Source: Rossellomorea aquimaris (GTDB lineage: Bacteria > Bacillota > Bacilli > Bacillales > Bacillaceae_B). From it: a DNA stretch of 64,000 bases. The notes under the pieces were generated by a model. The model saw only the letters and a list, made by a program, of their open reading frames with translations, did no database searches and had not been told where the DNA came from. Below, piece by piece: positions 1-8,780 of this stretch (positions are counted from its first letter, which is position 1; each line of letters opens with the position of its first letter). The DNA lies in contig NZ_VTEX01000001.1 in NCBI RefSeq assembly GCF_008180865.1, positions 1,079,809 to 1,143,808 on the forward strand, written 5' to 3'. Position numbers and translations under genes: made by a program.

Positions 1-187
1 CCTTCACCTGCTCCTTGGCCTTCGCCTGCTCCTTGGCCTTCACCTGCTCCTTGGCCTTCGCCTGCTCCTTGGCCTTCGCCTGCTCCTTGGCCTTCGCCTG
101 CTCCTTGGCCTTCGCCTGCTCCTTGGCCTTCGCCTGCTCCTTGGCCTTCGCCTGCTCCTTGGCCTTCGCCTGCTCCTTGACCTTCGT
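1..187 (-). repeat. Ten tandem 18-bp repeats coding GAGEGQ
   Basis: Ten copies of an 18-bp unit start at 8, 26, 44, 62, 80, 98, 116, 134, 152 and 170. They are nearly identical; the C/T and G/A changes seen are synonymous on the minus strand. The unit length is a multiple of three, so gain or loss of copies keeps the frame of the host gene. The array may continue beyond base 1. Confidence 0.95.
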
Positions 188-551
188 TTTTACCACCTGA
201 TGGTGATGGGAACTTCAGTTTTGAGTAAGTATAGGTAATTGATTCAAACGTTTTATTATCCACTGCACCTGTAACTGGGAGTCCATGTTTTTTCTGAAAA
301 TACTTCACTCCCTGAACAGTGGTGCCATCATACTTACCATGAATTTTACCTGCGTAGCTCCCTATGGACTTAAGCATTCCCTGAATGACATAAACATCGG
401 GTCCTTTTGCATCTTTACCAACAGCATTACTGACTGAAGACATGGAAAGGAGCAATATAAGAGCTAGAACAAAAGTGCCGAACCCCTTAATGATTTTATC
501 CCCCAGGCTGCTTTTTTCTTCGTAAGATTTTTTGGTTAAAAACTTTTTCAT
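1..551 (-). CDS. Secreted peptidoglycan-binding protein with GAGEGQ repeats (3' end outside window)
   Basis: The reading frame runs on the minus strand from an ATG at 551, preceded by AAGGATGG, and leaves the window without a stop after about 183 codons. Residues 20-43 form a hydrophobic, signal-peptide-like segment ending near SNA. Residues 52-110 resemble a PG_binding_1 domain like that at the N terminus of SleB (VIQGMLKSIG, then GVKYFQKKHGLPVTGAVDNKT). A low-complexity tail of GAGEGQ hexapeptides follows. The gene lies downstream of cwlJ on the same strand, so a role in the cell wall, spore or germination is a reasonable inference. A catalytic domain may lie beyond the window edge. The coding sense is clear; the function is not. 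Confidence 0.75.
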   Translation of the reverse strand, partial: MKKFLTKKSYEEKSSLGDKIIKGFGTFVLALILLLSMSSVSNAVGKDAKGPDVYVIQGMLKSIGSYAGKIHGKYDGTTVQGVKYFQKKHGLPVTGAVDNKTFESITYTYSKLKFPSPSGGKNEGQGAGEGQGAGEGQGAGEGQGAGEGQGAGEGQGAGEGQGAGEGQGAGEGQGAGEGQGAGE

Positions 552-833
552 TTCAGTACACCATCCTTATGTTGAAAGTTATAGTTACAAATCTTACTAT
601 CCCCAAAACATCTCGTCTCATGACTCGAATTGCGAACATTTTTTCAAATTATTTCTACCTGACGTTTATGTATTTTTGAAAAAAATAAATACTTGCATAT
701 ATGAAATTTAAGGTAAATTCCCCATCACCCATTCTTAAAAAAAGATGTGAACAGAGAAAAAAACAAAAAAACACTTGAAAAATTCAAATGTTTTTTTGTC
801 CGATACTTTCCACATAATATATTTTGATCATTC

Positions 834-1274
834 TTATCCTTGCAAACCGGACTGAAAGACAGTTGGACAATCCGTACGGGTAGGCTGATAAAAGCAATGA
901 CTTTTGAATCGGCCCGAATTTGCTTGATTATACCATTTACTTGGACAATTCCCCGCGGGCTTGAAAAACCACATGCTAAAACTTGCTGGATGTATCCGTC
1001 GACCATTGATTACTTTTCTAGCCATGTCGAGTTCGTTACTTCTTGCCCTTTGATAAAAGTATCCTTTTTGCGTAGCTTCGAACCCTCCAGGGCTTTGATA
1101 GACCATTTGTTTAATGCTTCTGATATTCTTAAAATCCAAACAATCACCTAATACCCGATTTACACCTACATTCCCGACCATCATCATCCCTTGATTTCCT
1201 TCACCCTCAGCTTCTGCTCTCATTAACCTGGCAAGAAGTTTAACCTCTTCTTCGTTATGCTTTATTAACGGCAT
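834..1274 (-). CDS. cwlJ: Spore cortex-lytic enzyme CwlJ
   Basis: This is a 146-residue Hydrolase_2 family protein that closely follows B. subtilis CwlJ (142 aa): LMRAEAEGEGNQG near the N terminus, GNVGVNR, YFYQRAR, and a C-terminal WYNQ..GRFKSHCFYQPT segment. CwlJ degrades muramic-lactam peptidoglycan of the spore cortex during germination and sits at the coat-cortex boundary. The glutamate in RAEAEGEG is the expected catalytic residue. I chose the ATG at 1274 because AAGGGTGAT lies five bases upstream; an earlier in-frame ATG at 1301 has no good ribosome binding site. In B. subtilis cwlJ is followed by gerQ, but no gerQ is visible here; a peptidoglycan-binding repeat protein follows instead. 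Confidence 0.93.
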   Translation of the reverse strand: MPLIKHNEEEVKLLARLMRAEAEGEGNQGMMMVGNVGVNRVLGDCLDFKNIRSIKQMVYQSPGGFEATQKGYFYQRARSNELDMARKVINGRRIHPASFSMWFFKPAGNCPSKWYNQANSGRFKSHCFYQPTRTDCPTVFQSGLQG

Positions 1275-1304
1275 TATATCACCCTTCCCCATATTCCTCA
1301 TATC

Positions 1305-1331
1305 AATATATGGGCAGTCGGACTGTCCTAT
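1305..1331 (-). promoter_or_regulatory. Probable sigma-E promoter of cwlJ
   Basis: On the minus strand an ATA (-35) is followed, after 16 bases, by CATATATT (-10). This fits the sigma-E pattern ATA-N16-CATACANT. B. subtilis cwlJ belongs to the mother-cell sigma-E regulon, so motif and gene agree. The assignment is by pattern only. Confidence 0.5.
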
Positions 1332-1365
1332 ACTCAGTGCCTAATCGCCATTATCAGAAAATGTA

Positions 1366-1393
1366 AAGAAGGTCCTGCGAAAGGACCTTCGTT
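1366..1393 (-). terminator. Terminator of the acyl-CoA ligase gene
   Basis: A perfect stem, GAAGGTCCT / AGGACCTTC with a five-base loop, lies directly after the stop codon at 1394. It is followed on the minus strand by a loosely T-rich stretch. Confidence 0.7.
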
Positions 1394-2956
1394 TTATCGC
1401 GAATTTTCTTTCCGAAAAATATTATCTCTAAGTAAAAACTTTTGAATCTTACCACTTGCATTCCGAGGAAGTTCTTCTACGAATATATATTCACGGGGAC
1501 GTTTATAATCAGCCAACAAATCTCCATTTTTCAAAAAGAGATCGAGATCTTGCGAAGACAATGCAGGATTTTTGGACACAACAACGGCAATCACCTGTTC
1601 TCCCCATTTTTCATGAGGCTGACCAAGGACGGCTACATCTACAATATCGTCATGGGCGTGCAGTGCATCCTCTACCTCACGGGGATACACATTTTCTCCC
1701 CCTGATATCACCATATCATCCACCCGATCAGCGACGTATAGATACCCATCCTCATCCATATAACCTAAATCACTGGAGTGATACCAGCCTTTATACAATG
1801 CTCTTTCCGTTGCTTCTTTGCGATTGAAATATTCAAGCATTGTACAGGAACCGCGAACAATGATTTCCCCGACTTCACCAGGCTTACAAAGATCATCCGG
1901 TTCAGAAGGACCGTTTTCATTCGGTTTGACTACACGTATTTCATGATTATAGGCAGCCCTTCCTGCCGAGCCTGTCTTGGTTAACTGCTCATCCTGAAGG
2001 AGGAAGGTAACTGCCGGACCCATCTCAGTCTGACCATAGGCTTGTATCAAGTCAATCTTCATTTTCTCATGGAGAGCCCTCACAAGGACTGGTGCCATCG
2101 GGGCTGCTCCGTATAGACCGATCCGTAAAGAAGAAGTATCATAATCATCCACCCCGTGTTGCAGAAGCATGTTCCACATTGTTGGCGCGGCAAAAAAAGA
2201 ACTGACCTTTTCCCGCTCAATCACTTCCAATACGGTTTGCGGTTGAAACTGATGAACGATAATATTTTTCGCTCCCGCTTGAACGCGCGGAAGAAAGCAG
2301 CAATGAAGCTCGGCACAATGAAACATAGGTGCTGTAACAAGTCCTATATCATTTGGTGTCAGTCCTATTACAGATGTACAAATCAAGCTTTGCTCAGCCA
2401 TATCTCTATGCCTGTGAAGCACACCCTTTGGCCTCCCGGTAGTCCCGCTCGTATACATGATCGCATATGCGTCTGTTTCTTCTACCAGGATGTCTATTAA
2501 GTCATTAGAACATGAATTCACAACACCTTTATAACTTTGAGAAAAGGTAGGGGCATCTTCTCCAACATACCAAAAAAGGGTCTGTGGAAAGACTTGTGAA
2601 ATCTGCTCAATTGGAATGGTGAGAGCTTCTTCAAAAATCACTACCTTTGGTTCGGCATCTTCTAAAATGTAGTGTATTTCTTGAGCCTTTAACCGGAAAT
2701 TAATTGGGTTAATCACCGCACCAATCTTTCCACAAGCAAAGTACACAGATGCTAACTCCAGCGTATTATATAAATACGTCGAAACCCGATCTCCTTTTTT
2801 CACACCAGCCTTTAGCAACGCATTGGCTACACGATGAACTTCATCCTGCCACTGTGCAAATGTTAATCGGGTACCTGTTTTCTCTTCTACAATCGCCTCC
2901 TTGTTCCGAAATTTTTCTACCGTTTGATCAAAAATGGATCCTGTTGTTGCGTACAT
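1394..2956 (-). CDS. Fatty-acyl-CoA synthetase (AMP-forming)
   Basis: This 520-residue adenylate-forming enzyme has the AMP-binding signature YTSGTTGRPKG at residues 168-178. Further on are the YGQTEMGP substrate-pocket motif, the YHSSDLGYMDEDGYL hinge region, and the C-terminal lysine motif RNASGKIQKF. It should join a carboxylic acid, probably a medium- or long-chain fatty acid, to coenzyme A through an acyl-adenylate. Length is normal for the family, and the ATG has AAGGGGGAG upstream. It stands alone between cwlJ and pbuX, separate from the acyl-CoA cluster 12 kb away. Chain-length preference cannot be read from the sequence. Confidence 0.88.
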   Translation of the reverse strand: MYATTGSIFDQTVEKFRNKEAIVEEKTGTRLTFAQWQDEVHRVANALLKAGVKKGDRVSTYLYNTLELASVYFACGKIGAVINPINFRLKAQEIHYILEDAEPKVVIFEEALTIPIEQISQVFPQTLFWYVGEDAPTFSQSYKGVVNSCSNDLIDILVEETDAYAIMYTSGTTGRPKGVLHRHRDMAEQSLICTSVIGLTPNDIGLVTAPMFHCAELHCCFLPRVQAGAKNIIVHQFQPQTVLEVIEREKVSSFFAAPTMWNMLLQHGVDDYDTSSLRIGLYGAAPMAPVLVRALHEKMKIDLIQAYGQTEMGPAVTFLLQDEQLTKTGSAGRAAYNHEIRVVKPNENGPSEPDDLCKPGEVGEIIVRGSCTMLEYFNRKEATERALYKGWYHSSDLGYMDEDGYLYVADRVDDMVISGGENVYPREVEDALHAHDDIVDVAVLGQPHEKWGEQVIAVVVSKNPALSSQDLDLFLKNGDLLADYKRPREYIFVEELPRNASGKIQKFLLRDNIFRKENSR

Positions 2957-3079
2957 ATTTCTCCCCCTTTAATGAAGTTATTTATACCAATTTCAGCAAT
3001 ATTCCCTAATCAATTATGTTCGAGATTGTTGTCCGTATACCCTCCTTTAATATCTGATAATTCAGAAATATATCCATAA

Positions 3080-3118
3080 AGAAAAACGTCACCTTCTACT
3101 TGAGAAATGGTGACGTTC
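3080..3118 (-). terminator. Terminator of xpt-pbuX
   Basis: The stem AACGTCACC / GGTGACGTT, followed by TTTTTC on the minus strand, lies just after the pbuX stop. Confidence 0.85.
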
Positions 3119-3133
3119 TTTCTACAACAATAA

Positions 3134-4437
3134 TTACGACGCTTTCTGCTCATTCAACACAACATTGAGCTTACGTTTAGAAAACACGTTAAAAAACATA
3201 TTCAGTCCAATGGCTGTTATACTTCCTGCAACAATCCCGTTATCCGTCAAGATTCGGATGCTGGATGGCATCTGAGCAAATAATTCAGGAACAGCGGTTA
3301 CTCCTAATCCCATTCCAACTGAACAGGCGATAATCAATAGATTTTCTTGAGATGCGAAATTCACATGGCTAAGCATTTTAATCCCATAAGCTACGACCAT
3401 CCCGAACATGGCCACCATCGCCCCTCCCAATACTGAAGCAGGAATCACTGTCGTTAAAGCACCAATCTTTGGTACCAATCCAAGGATCACGAGAAATGCT
3501 CCTGTTGCATAAATTACACTGTTTCTCTTCACACCCGAAAGCTGGATCAAGCCTACGTTTTGTGAATAAGCGGTATAAGGGAATGCATTGAATAATCCAC
3601 CAAGTACGATTGCCAGCCCTTCAGCACGGTAGCCCCTTGATAAATCCTCTTCTGAAACCTCTTTATCGCTGATATCAGCGAGAGCAAAATAAACACCTGT
3701 TGATTCCACTAAACTCACCATCGCTACAAGGATCATGGTTAGAATGGCTGTTATCTCAAATGTCGGCATTCCAAAGTAGAAAGGTTTTGCCATATGAAAC
3801 CAGGATGCATCCCCAACCGCACTAAAATCTACTTTGCCTAAAACAAATGCAACGATTGTTCCTGCCATCAATCCCAGTAAAATGGAGACAGAGCGAACAA
3901 AACCGGTAAAGAATTTATAGAGGATTAAAATAAAAAATAACGTACCAAAAGCAAGAGACAAATTTTCCAATGAACCGAAATCAGCACTCCCTTGTCCCCC
4001 TGCCATATTGTTCATGGCTACTGGAATCAAGGTAATCCCTATGATTGTTACTACAGAGCCAGTGACTACAGGAGGGAAGAAACGAACCAGTTTCCCAAAG
4101 TACTTACTGATTAGAACGACGAATAAACCTGAAACCAGAATGGAACCATAGATCGCTGAAATACCATACTGGCCACCAATCGCGATCATTGGCCCTACTG
4201 CCGTAAACGTACATCCGAGTACGACCGGAAGTCCTATCCCGAAGAAACGATTCTTCCATACTTGCAATAAGGTTGCGATCCCGCACATGAAGATATCTAT
4301 GGAGACCAGATAAGTGAGCTGTTCTCCCGTTAATCCTAATGCTCCTCCTACAATCAGCGGAACGATGACCGCTCCCGCATACATAGCGAGTACGTGCTGA
4401 ATCCCGAGTGACGCCAGTTTAATAGGTTGATTTTTCA

Positions 4438-4438
<1 letters not shown>
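3134..4438 (-). CDS. pbuX: Xanthine permease PbuX
   Basis: This 434-residue polytopic membrane protein belongs to the NCS2 (nucleobase:cation symporter-2) family. The N-terminal LGIQHVLAMYAGAVIVPLIVGGALGL region is typical, as are the later QNVGLIQL.GVKRNSV and ASVLGGAMVAMFGMV segments. It should import xanthine, and possibly related purines, by cation symport across the cytoplasmic membrane. The start overlaps the xpt stop by one base, so the two are translationally coupled. The pair is controlled by the guanine riboswitch upstream of xpt, as in B. subtilis. Confidence 0.93.
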
Positions 4439-5040
<602 letters not shown>

Positions 5041-5066
5041 TTACTGTAATAAAACCTGGAAGTCTA

Positions 5067-5124
5067 CAAAAAAAACCCAAAGGCTATTGTTCTCTTGATA
5101 GAGTGAGACAATGACCTTTGGGTT
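5067..5124 (-). terminator. Riboswitch-controlled terminator of xpt-pbuX
   Basis: On the minus strand AACCCAAAGG..ATTGT pairs with ACAAT..CCTTTGGGTT, followed by a run of eight or nine T residues. It lies between the purine aptamer and the xpt start, the expected place for the expression platform. Confidence 0.9.
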
Positions 5125-5162
5125 AGGCAAAGAGCGTCCGAATTGACGGACAATCCATTGCT

Positions 5163-5233
5163 CACTCATAGTCGAATCATTTACGGTAATCCGGTAGAAA
5201 CTCGCGAGCCATATCCCCGCTATTATATGAGTG
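5163..5233 (-). promoter_or_regulatory. Guanine-type purine riboswitch aptamer
   Basis: The minus strand carries the purine aptamer: P1 strands CACTCAT and ATGAGTG, the conserved J1/2 and J2/3 elements (TATAAT..GCG, GTTTCTACCGG), loop-loop arms, and TCGACTATG at the three-way junction. The base before GACTATG that pairs with the ligand is C, which specifies guanine or hypoxanthine rather than adenine. It controls xpt-pbuX. Confidence 0.96.
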
Positions 5234-5258
5234 TGCTTCTTTTCGGTTTATAATACGG

Positions 5259-5287
5259 ATTATATCGGTTCTTTTCGATTTTGTAAA
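5259..5287 (-). promoter_or_regulatory. Sigma-A promoter of xpt-pbuX
   Basis: TTTACA at 5287-5282 and TATAAT at 5264-5259 are separated by 17 bases. Transcription would begin about 20 bases before the aptamer. Confidence 0.85.
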
Positions 5288-5415
5288 GACGTATTTCTTA
5301 ACGATTAGGATACTTTTTTCCTTTTTCGTTCGTGTTTGATGAATTCACGACAATGCATGTCACTAACCAGTGAATCCTTTTCAATGGTAAGCGCACATTT
5401 GGATATGACCCAGTA

Positions 5416-5631
5416 GTGTTTCCGTATGAGGACGTGAGCTCAACCGAAGTGGGTCAATCAGGAGATATTCCGGACTTTATTAATCACGTTAAAGCGACAA
5501 TCAGAAGGTCATCGGTGAAAACACAGGCTGAAGCTACGCAAGAATCTTCCAGTTTCGCCGACGAAAACGAACGTTTTGCATCGAAAGCTGTCATACTTGA
5601 CGAGCGGTATGGAATAAATTGGAGAAGGTGA
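5416..5631 (+). CDS. Unrecognised short reading frame, possibly a gene remnant
   Basis: A 71-codon frame begins with GTG, has no clear ribosome binding site, and is open back only to a stop at 5371. The protein (FPYEDVSSTEVGQSG near its start) matches nothing I recognise. It precedes a lipoprotein gene on the same strand and lies in a segment with an integrase remnant. It may be the surviving tail of a larger mobile-element gene. There is no independent evidence that it is expressed. Confidence 0.25.
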   Translation: MFPYEDVSSTEVGQSGDIPDFINHVKATIRRSSVKTQAEATQESSSFADENERFASKAVILDERYGINWRR

Positions 5632-5680
5632 TGCGAAGTATGTCGCAAGTCCTACAAACACAACGAGAGGGGAACGGAAT

Positions 5681-6211
5681 ATGAAAAAATTAATGGCGGT
5701 TGGGTTGGTGTTACTATTAATGACGGGGTGCATGAACGTAGAGACAAGCGAAGAGGAAAGCAAAGCAGCGCCGCCGAAGGTTGAGGAGAAGGCGGAGAAA
5801 ACTGAGCCAAAAGCGCCAAAGGACAACACCGCAGATTACGACAAGGCAGTTGCGAACATGCTCAGCGGACTGTCGACCACGATGTCTGATTTTAGTCAGA
5901 CCTTAATCGAAGGTTCATCCGATCCGTTGCTTATGGTATCTGCAGAATATCAGCAAGACCTACAGTACATTTGTGATAAGCTATACACCGACATTCAGGA
6001 GTTTAAATCGCTGGACATTCCGGCTGATCGAAAGGAATTGCACGACCGCCTATTGGATGCGCTTAGTCACTTCGAGATAGTAGCAACGGATACTCCGGGG
6101 GCAGTAGAGAACCTGGATGCGAACCGGCTGACCGAGTTGACTGGAGACATGACTGTCGGTAACGAAAAACTTGTAGATTTGACAAACGACCTGAGCGAGA
6201 TGATGCAATGA
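5681..6211 (+). CDS. Small lipoprotein of unknown function
   Basis: The 176-residue product starts with a lipoprotein signal (MKKLMAVGLVLLLMTGC) with the lipobox cysteine at residue 17. A charged Glu/Lys/Pro linker (about 22-50) and a mostly helical, acidic domain follow. It should be anchored to the outer face of the membrane. The ATG has GAGGGGAACGG upstream, so translation is plausible. Codon choice is richer in GCG/CCG than in neighbouring genes. It sits on the opposite strand to its neighbours, between the xpt and sirohaem operons, next to a decayed integrase. I infer that it arrived on a mobile element. I do not recognise the family. Confidence 0.7.
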   Translation: MKKLMAVGLVLLLMTGCMNVETSEEESKAAPPKVEEKAEKTEPKAPKDNTADYDKAVANMLSGLSTTMSDFSQTLIEGSSDPLLMVSAEYQQDLQYICDKLYTDIQEFKSLDIPADRKELHDRLLDALSHFEIVATDTPGAVENLDANRLTELTGDMTVGNEKLVDLTNDLSEMMQ

Positions 6212-6214
6212 CGA

Positions 6215-6250
6215 AAAAGCCCGCCACTCAAATTGTGACGGGTTGTTTTT
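6215..6250 (+). terminator. Terminator of the lipoprotein gene
   Basis: CCCGCCAC / GTGACGGG (one mismatch), preceded by an A-run and followed by TTGTTTTT, lies directly after the lipoprotein stop. Confidence 0.7.
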
Positions 6251-6256
6251 ATTGCT

Positions 6257-6459
6257 GTTCCAAAGCCGAAGATAAGATTTCATGATTTACGACATACCCA
6301 TGCGTCTCTCTTATTAGCCAACGGAATTAATCCGAAAGGTTATACAGGAACGCTTTGGACATGCGAAAATAGATACGACGATGAACATATACTCGCATGT
6401 ATTCCCGTCAATGCAAGGTGAAGCTGCAGACAAAATTGACGCCTTCTTAAAGTATTCAT
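6257..6459 (+). pseudogene. C-terminal remnant of a tyrosine recombinase (integrase)
   Basis: The plus strand reads KIRFHDLRHTHASLLLANG (6269-6325), which contains the HxxR motif of phage-type tyrosine integrases. One extra G near 6338 then shifts the frame. After correction it continues VIQERFGHAKIDTTMNIYSHV, with the conserved GH and the catalytic tyrosine, then FPSMQGEAADKIDAFLK. The N-terminal two-thirds is absent and the remnant abuts the end of the sirC gene. It is a dead fragment of an integrated element, probably the one that delivered the neighbouring lipoprotein gene. Confidence 0.88.
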
Positions 6460-6464
6460 CCACT

Positions 6465-7016
6465 TTACACCCGTTCAGAAAGTTCCTTTAATAGCTTCTT
6501 TTTCTCCCCATCAGATAAGTCTGATGCCTTGATTTCTTTTCTCTTTGAGGCAATGAAACCAAGCTTTTCTATATAGGAATCATCAAATGGTTGGAAGATT
6601 TGATCGGTAAGCTTTTTAGCTAAGAATGGACTTGCTCCGCCGGTTGAAACGGCAATCGTTAAATTCCCTTTCTGCCTATAGGAGACCATCTGCATATTTC
6701 CGCAATCACCGTCATCCACCACGCATAAAAGTTGGTTTTCCTCAGAGTGTATTTTCACCTGTTCATTCACCCATCGTTCATTCGTGGCAGCGATGACGAT
6801 AAAAGCATCTCGTAAATCATCTCGTTCCACTTCTCTTTTGATCCATAGAATCCTTTTTTCTTCATGTAATGCTTGAATTCCATCAACAGCTTCAGGACTG
6901 ATGACTTTTATCATCGCTCCTTGCTCTAGAAATACAAAGAGCTTCCGATAGGCCACTTTCCCTCCGCCTACAATCGTAACTTGTTTTCCGTTTACATCAA
7001 TCATGACTGGCAGCAT
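6465..7016 (-). CDS. sirC: Precorrin-2 dehydrogenase (SirC/YlnF)
   Basis: This 183-residue NAD-dependent enzyme oxidises precorrin-2 to sirohydrochlorin in sirohaem synthesis. The N-terminal Rossmann motif VTIVGGGKVAYRK is clear, as are VISPE, IAATN and the CVVDDGDCGNM region. I chose the ATG at 7016 because AAAGGAGAA precedes it; an upstream ATG at 7046 lies further inside the end of sirB and has no such site. It is the last gene of the sulfate-assimilation operon and supplies sirohaem for the sulfite reductase encoded upstream. Confidence 0.9.
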   Translation of the reverse strand: MLPVMIDVNGKQVTIVGGGKVAYRKLFVFLEQGAMIKVISPEAVDGIQALHEEKRILWIKREVERDDLRDAFIVIAATNERWVNEQVKIHSEENQLLCVVDDGDCGNMQMVSYRQKGNLTIAVSTGGASPFLAKKLTDQIFQPFDDSYIEKLGFIASKRKEIKASDLSDGEKKKLLKELSERV

Positions 7017-7752
7017 AGGATTCTCCTTTAACGCTGAGGGTTTCATTCACACGGTCCAGGAATGCTTCTTCCACAAGGGGGTCATACCCTAAATAATCAC
7101 CCAGAATGATATGCGCATTTTCCGTTTGGCTGATCTTCCTTTCAATTCCTTTCATGAGTAAACCGGTAAACAGCAAGTAAGGAATGAAAATGACGTTTCC
7201 ATTTGTATTTTTTACAGATTCCAACGTGTCCAAAAAGCTTGGTGAGGCTGCTGTTAAGTAACAGGTCCTTACATCTGCTAACTTAGCCTTGGCTTGCACA
7301 AGTTCAGCAAGAGCTCCTAAATCCTTTGAAACATCGGGGTCTGAACTTCCTCTCCCTATCAATACGGCGACGGTCGAAGAGTCAATTGAAGCAGCATCGC
7401 GTATTTTCTTTATAACACTTTCAGCCATTTTATCGTGAACCCCAATGGGCTTACCATACGTTACCGTAATCCAGGGGTAGGCTTCTTGACAGTTTTGAAT
7501 TTCATCTGGAATGTCTTTTTTTGCATGAACCGCAGTCAGAAGGAGAAGGGGAACGACGGAAACGTGTGAAGCCCCTTTTTCCACGCATGCTTTAAACCCT
7601 TCTTCAATGGAAGGTGATGCAAGTTCAAGAAAGCTTATTTCCTGGATTTCCGCTTCCACTTGATTCTGGCACCTTTTAATAAAATCTATGGCTTCTTCAC
7701 GGGCTTTTCTAATACGACTTCCATGGCACACGTATAAGATTGCGTGTTTCAT
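6997..7752 (-). CDS. sirB: Sirohydrochlorin ferrochelatase (SirB/YlnE)
   Basis: This 251-residue CbiX/SirB-type chelatase has the N-terminal YVCHGSR motif, whose histidine (about residue 10) is the metal-binding active-site residue. The VVPLLLLTAVHAKKDIP segment in the first half is characteristic, and a second related half contains IPYLLFTG. It inserts Fe2+ into sirohydrochlorin to make sirohaem. It abuts sumT without spacing and overlaps sirC by 20 bases. Confidence 0.92.
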   Translation of the reverse strand: MKHAILYVCHGSRIRKAREEAIDFIKRCQNQVEAEIQEISFLELASPSIEEGFKACVEKGASHVSVVPLLLLTAVHAKKDIPDEIQNCQEAYPWITVTYGKPIGVHDKMAESVIKKIRDAASIDSSTVAVLIGRGSSDPDVSKDLGALAELVQAKAKLADVRTCYLTAASPSFLDTLESVKNTNGNVIFIPYLLFTGLLMKGIERKISQTENAHIILGDYLGYDPLVEEAFLDRVNETLSVKGESYAASHD

Positions 7753-8529
7753 TTAAAGTGCCTCGCTCATGATCGATTTCTTTTCAAAGGTTTCTTCAAA
7801 CCATCGAATCTTCTCCCGGAAACGGACCACTTCTCCTACGATGATCATGCTTGGATTCTCGATCTTTTCTTCTTTCACTATATCGTTTATCGTTTCCAGA
7901 GTCCCTGTCACGGTTCTTTGCACTTCTGTTGTTCCCCAGTGGACAAGTGCCACAGGAGTATCCTTGCACTTCCCATATTGAATGAGCTTTTCTTTAATGT
8001 AAGGGAGATTCCCCACCCCCATATATATTGCCAGGGTATCGATTCCTTTGGCCAGACTCTCCCATTTTTCATCTTCTTGTTGATTATTTTGTTTATGCCC
8101 TGTGACAAAGGCGACACTTGAACTGGATTCCCGGTGTGTAACGGGAATCCCTGCATAGGCAGCCGCTGCTATACCTGAAGTGATACCGGGGACGATTTCA
8201 AAGGGAATTCCTTTCTTGGCAAGTGCTTCTGCTTCTTCTCCTCCCCTTCCAAATACGAAGGGGTCCCCTCCTTTTAATCTCACCACTACCTTTCCGCTGG
8301 CAGCATAACGCACGAGAAAATGATTGATTGTTTCTTGTTTCATCGTATGATAGTTTGGCAGTTTCCCGCAGTATATCAAATCGGCTCCTTTTTTCGCATA
8401 GGTGAGAAGCTCTTTATTCACCAGACGGTCATATAATATGACGTCTGCTTTTTGTATTGATTTCAATGCTTTTAATGTGATTAATTCAGGATCTCCAGGA
8501 CCCGCTCCCACCAGGTAAACTTTCCCCAT
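7753..8529 (-). CDS. sumT: Uroporphyrinogen-III C-methyltransferase (SumT/YlnD)
   Basis: The 258-residue product has the tetrapyrrole methylase signatures: VYLVGAGPGDPELIT at the N terminus, VVRLKGGDPFVFGRGGEE near residues 90-108, and the PGITSGIAAAAYAGIPVTHR loop. It transfers two methyl groups from SAM to uroporphyrinogen III to give precorrin-2, the branch point from haem to sirohaem. It lies between the small gene at 8543-8767 and sirB in the cysH operon. Confidence 0.95.
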   Translation of the reverse strand: MGKVYLVGAGPGDPELITLKALKSIQKADVILYDRLVNKELLTYAKKGADLIYCGKLPNYHTMKQETINHFLVRYAASGKVVVRLKGGDPFVFGRGGEEAEALAKKGIPFEIVPGITSGIAAAAYAGIPVTHRESSSSVAFVTGHKQNNQQEDEKWESLAKGIDTLAIYMGVGNLPYIKEKLIQYGKCKDTPVALVHWGTTEVQRTVTGTLETINDIVKEEKIENPSMIIVGEVVRFREKIRWFEETFEKKSIMSEAL

Positions 8530-8542
8530 CCATTATTCCTCC

Positions 8543-8767
8543 TTAAGATTTAATGATTGTTTCCTGTTCATGCAGAACAAACCCTGCACCATTTCCCCGG
8601 ATTCTACGTTTCTCGTAAAGAGAGATGTCTACCACATCAGGTTTTTTCAAAAAATACTTCTCAAGTTCTATTTCTACTAGATCAAAGGCCAACTCATCTG
8701 ATTCAGCCGCGACTACGACAATCGTGACAAAAACGCGAGTAGTGACTTCAAATCGATACAAATTCAT
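8543..8767 (-). CDS. Small conserved protein, DUF3906-like
   Basis: This 74-residue cytoplasmic protein starts MNLYRFEVTTRVFVTIVVVAAE and has ELEKYFLKKPDVVDISLYEK in the middle. I associate this pattern with the DUF3906 family of Bacillaceae, from memory. No catalytic motif is visible. It lies between the sulfite reductase gene (14 bases) and sumT (13 bases) on the same strand, so it is co-transcribed with sulfite reduction and sirohaem synthesis. Its function is unknown. Confidence 0.65.
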   Translation of the reverse strand: MNLYRFEVTTRVFVTIVVVAAESDELAFDLVEIELEKYFLKKPDVVDISLYEKRRIRGNGAGFVLHEQETIIKS

Positions 8768-8780
8768 CCCCTGTGCCTCC

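Noticed and set aside
1..187. CRISPR-like repetition
   Set aside because: The 18-bp units are directly tandem with no spacers and keep a reading frame.
15..200. Plus-strand frame of repeated ACSLAF units
   Set aside because: It is the mirror of the GAGEGQ repeats in the minus-strand peptidoglycan-binding protein and has no ribosome binding site.
1275..1301. Longer N terminus for cwlJ
   Set aside because: The upstream ATG lacks a ribosome binding site, while the ATG at 1274 has a good one and gives the usual CwlJ length.
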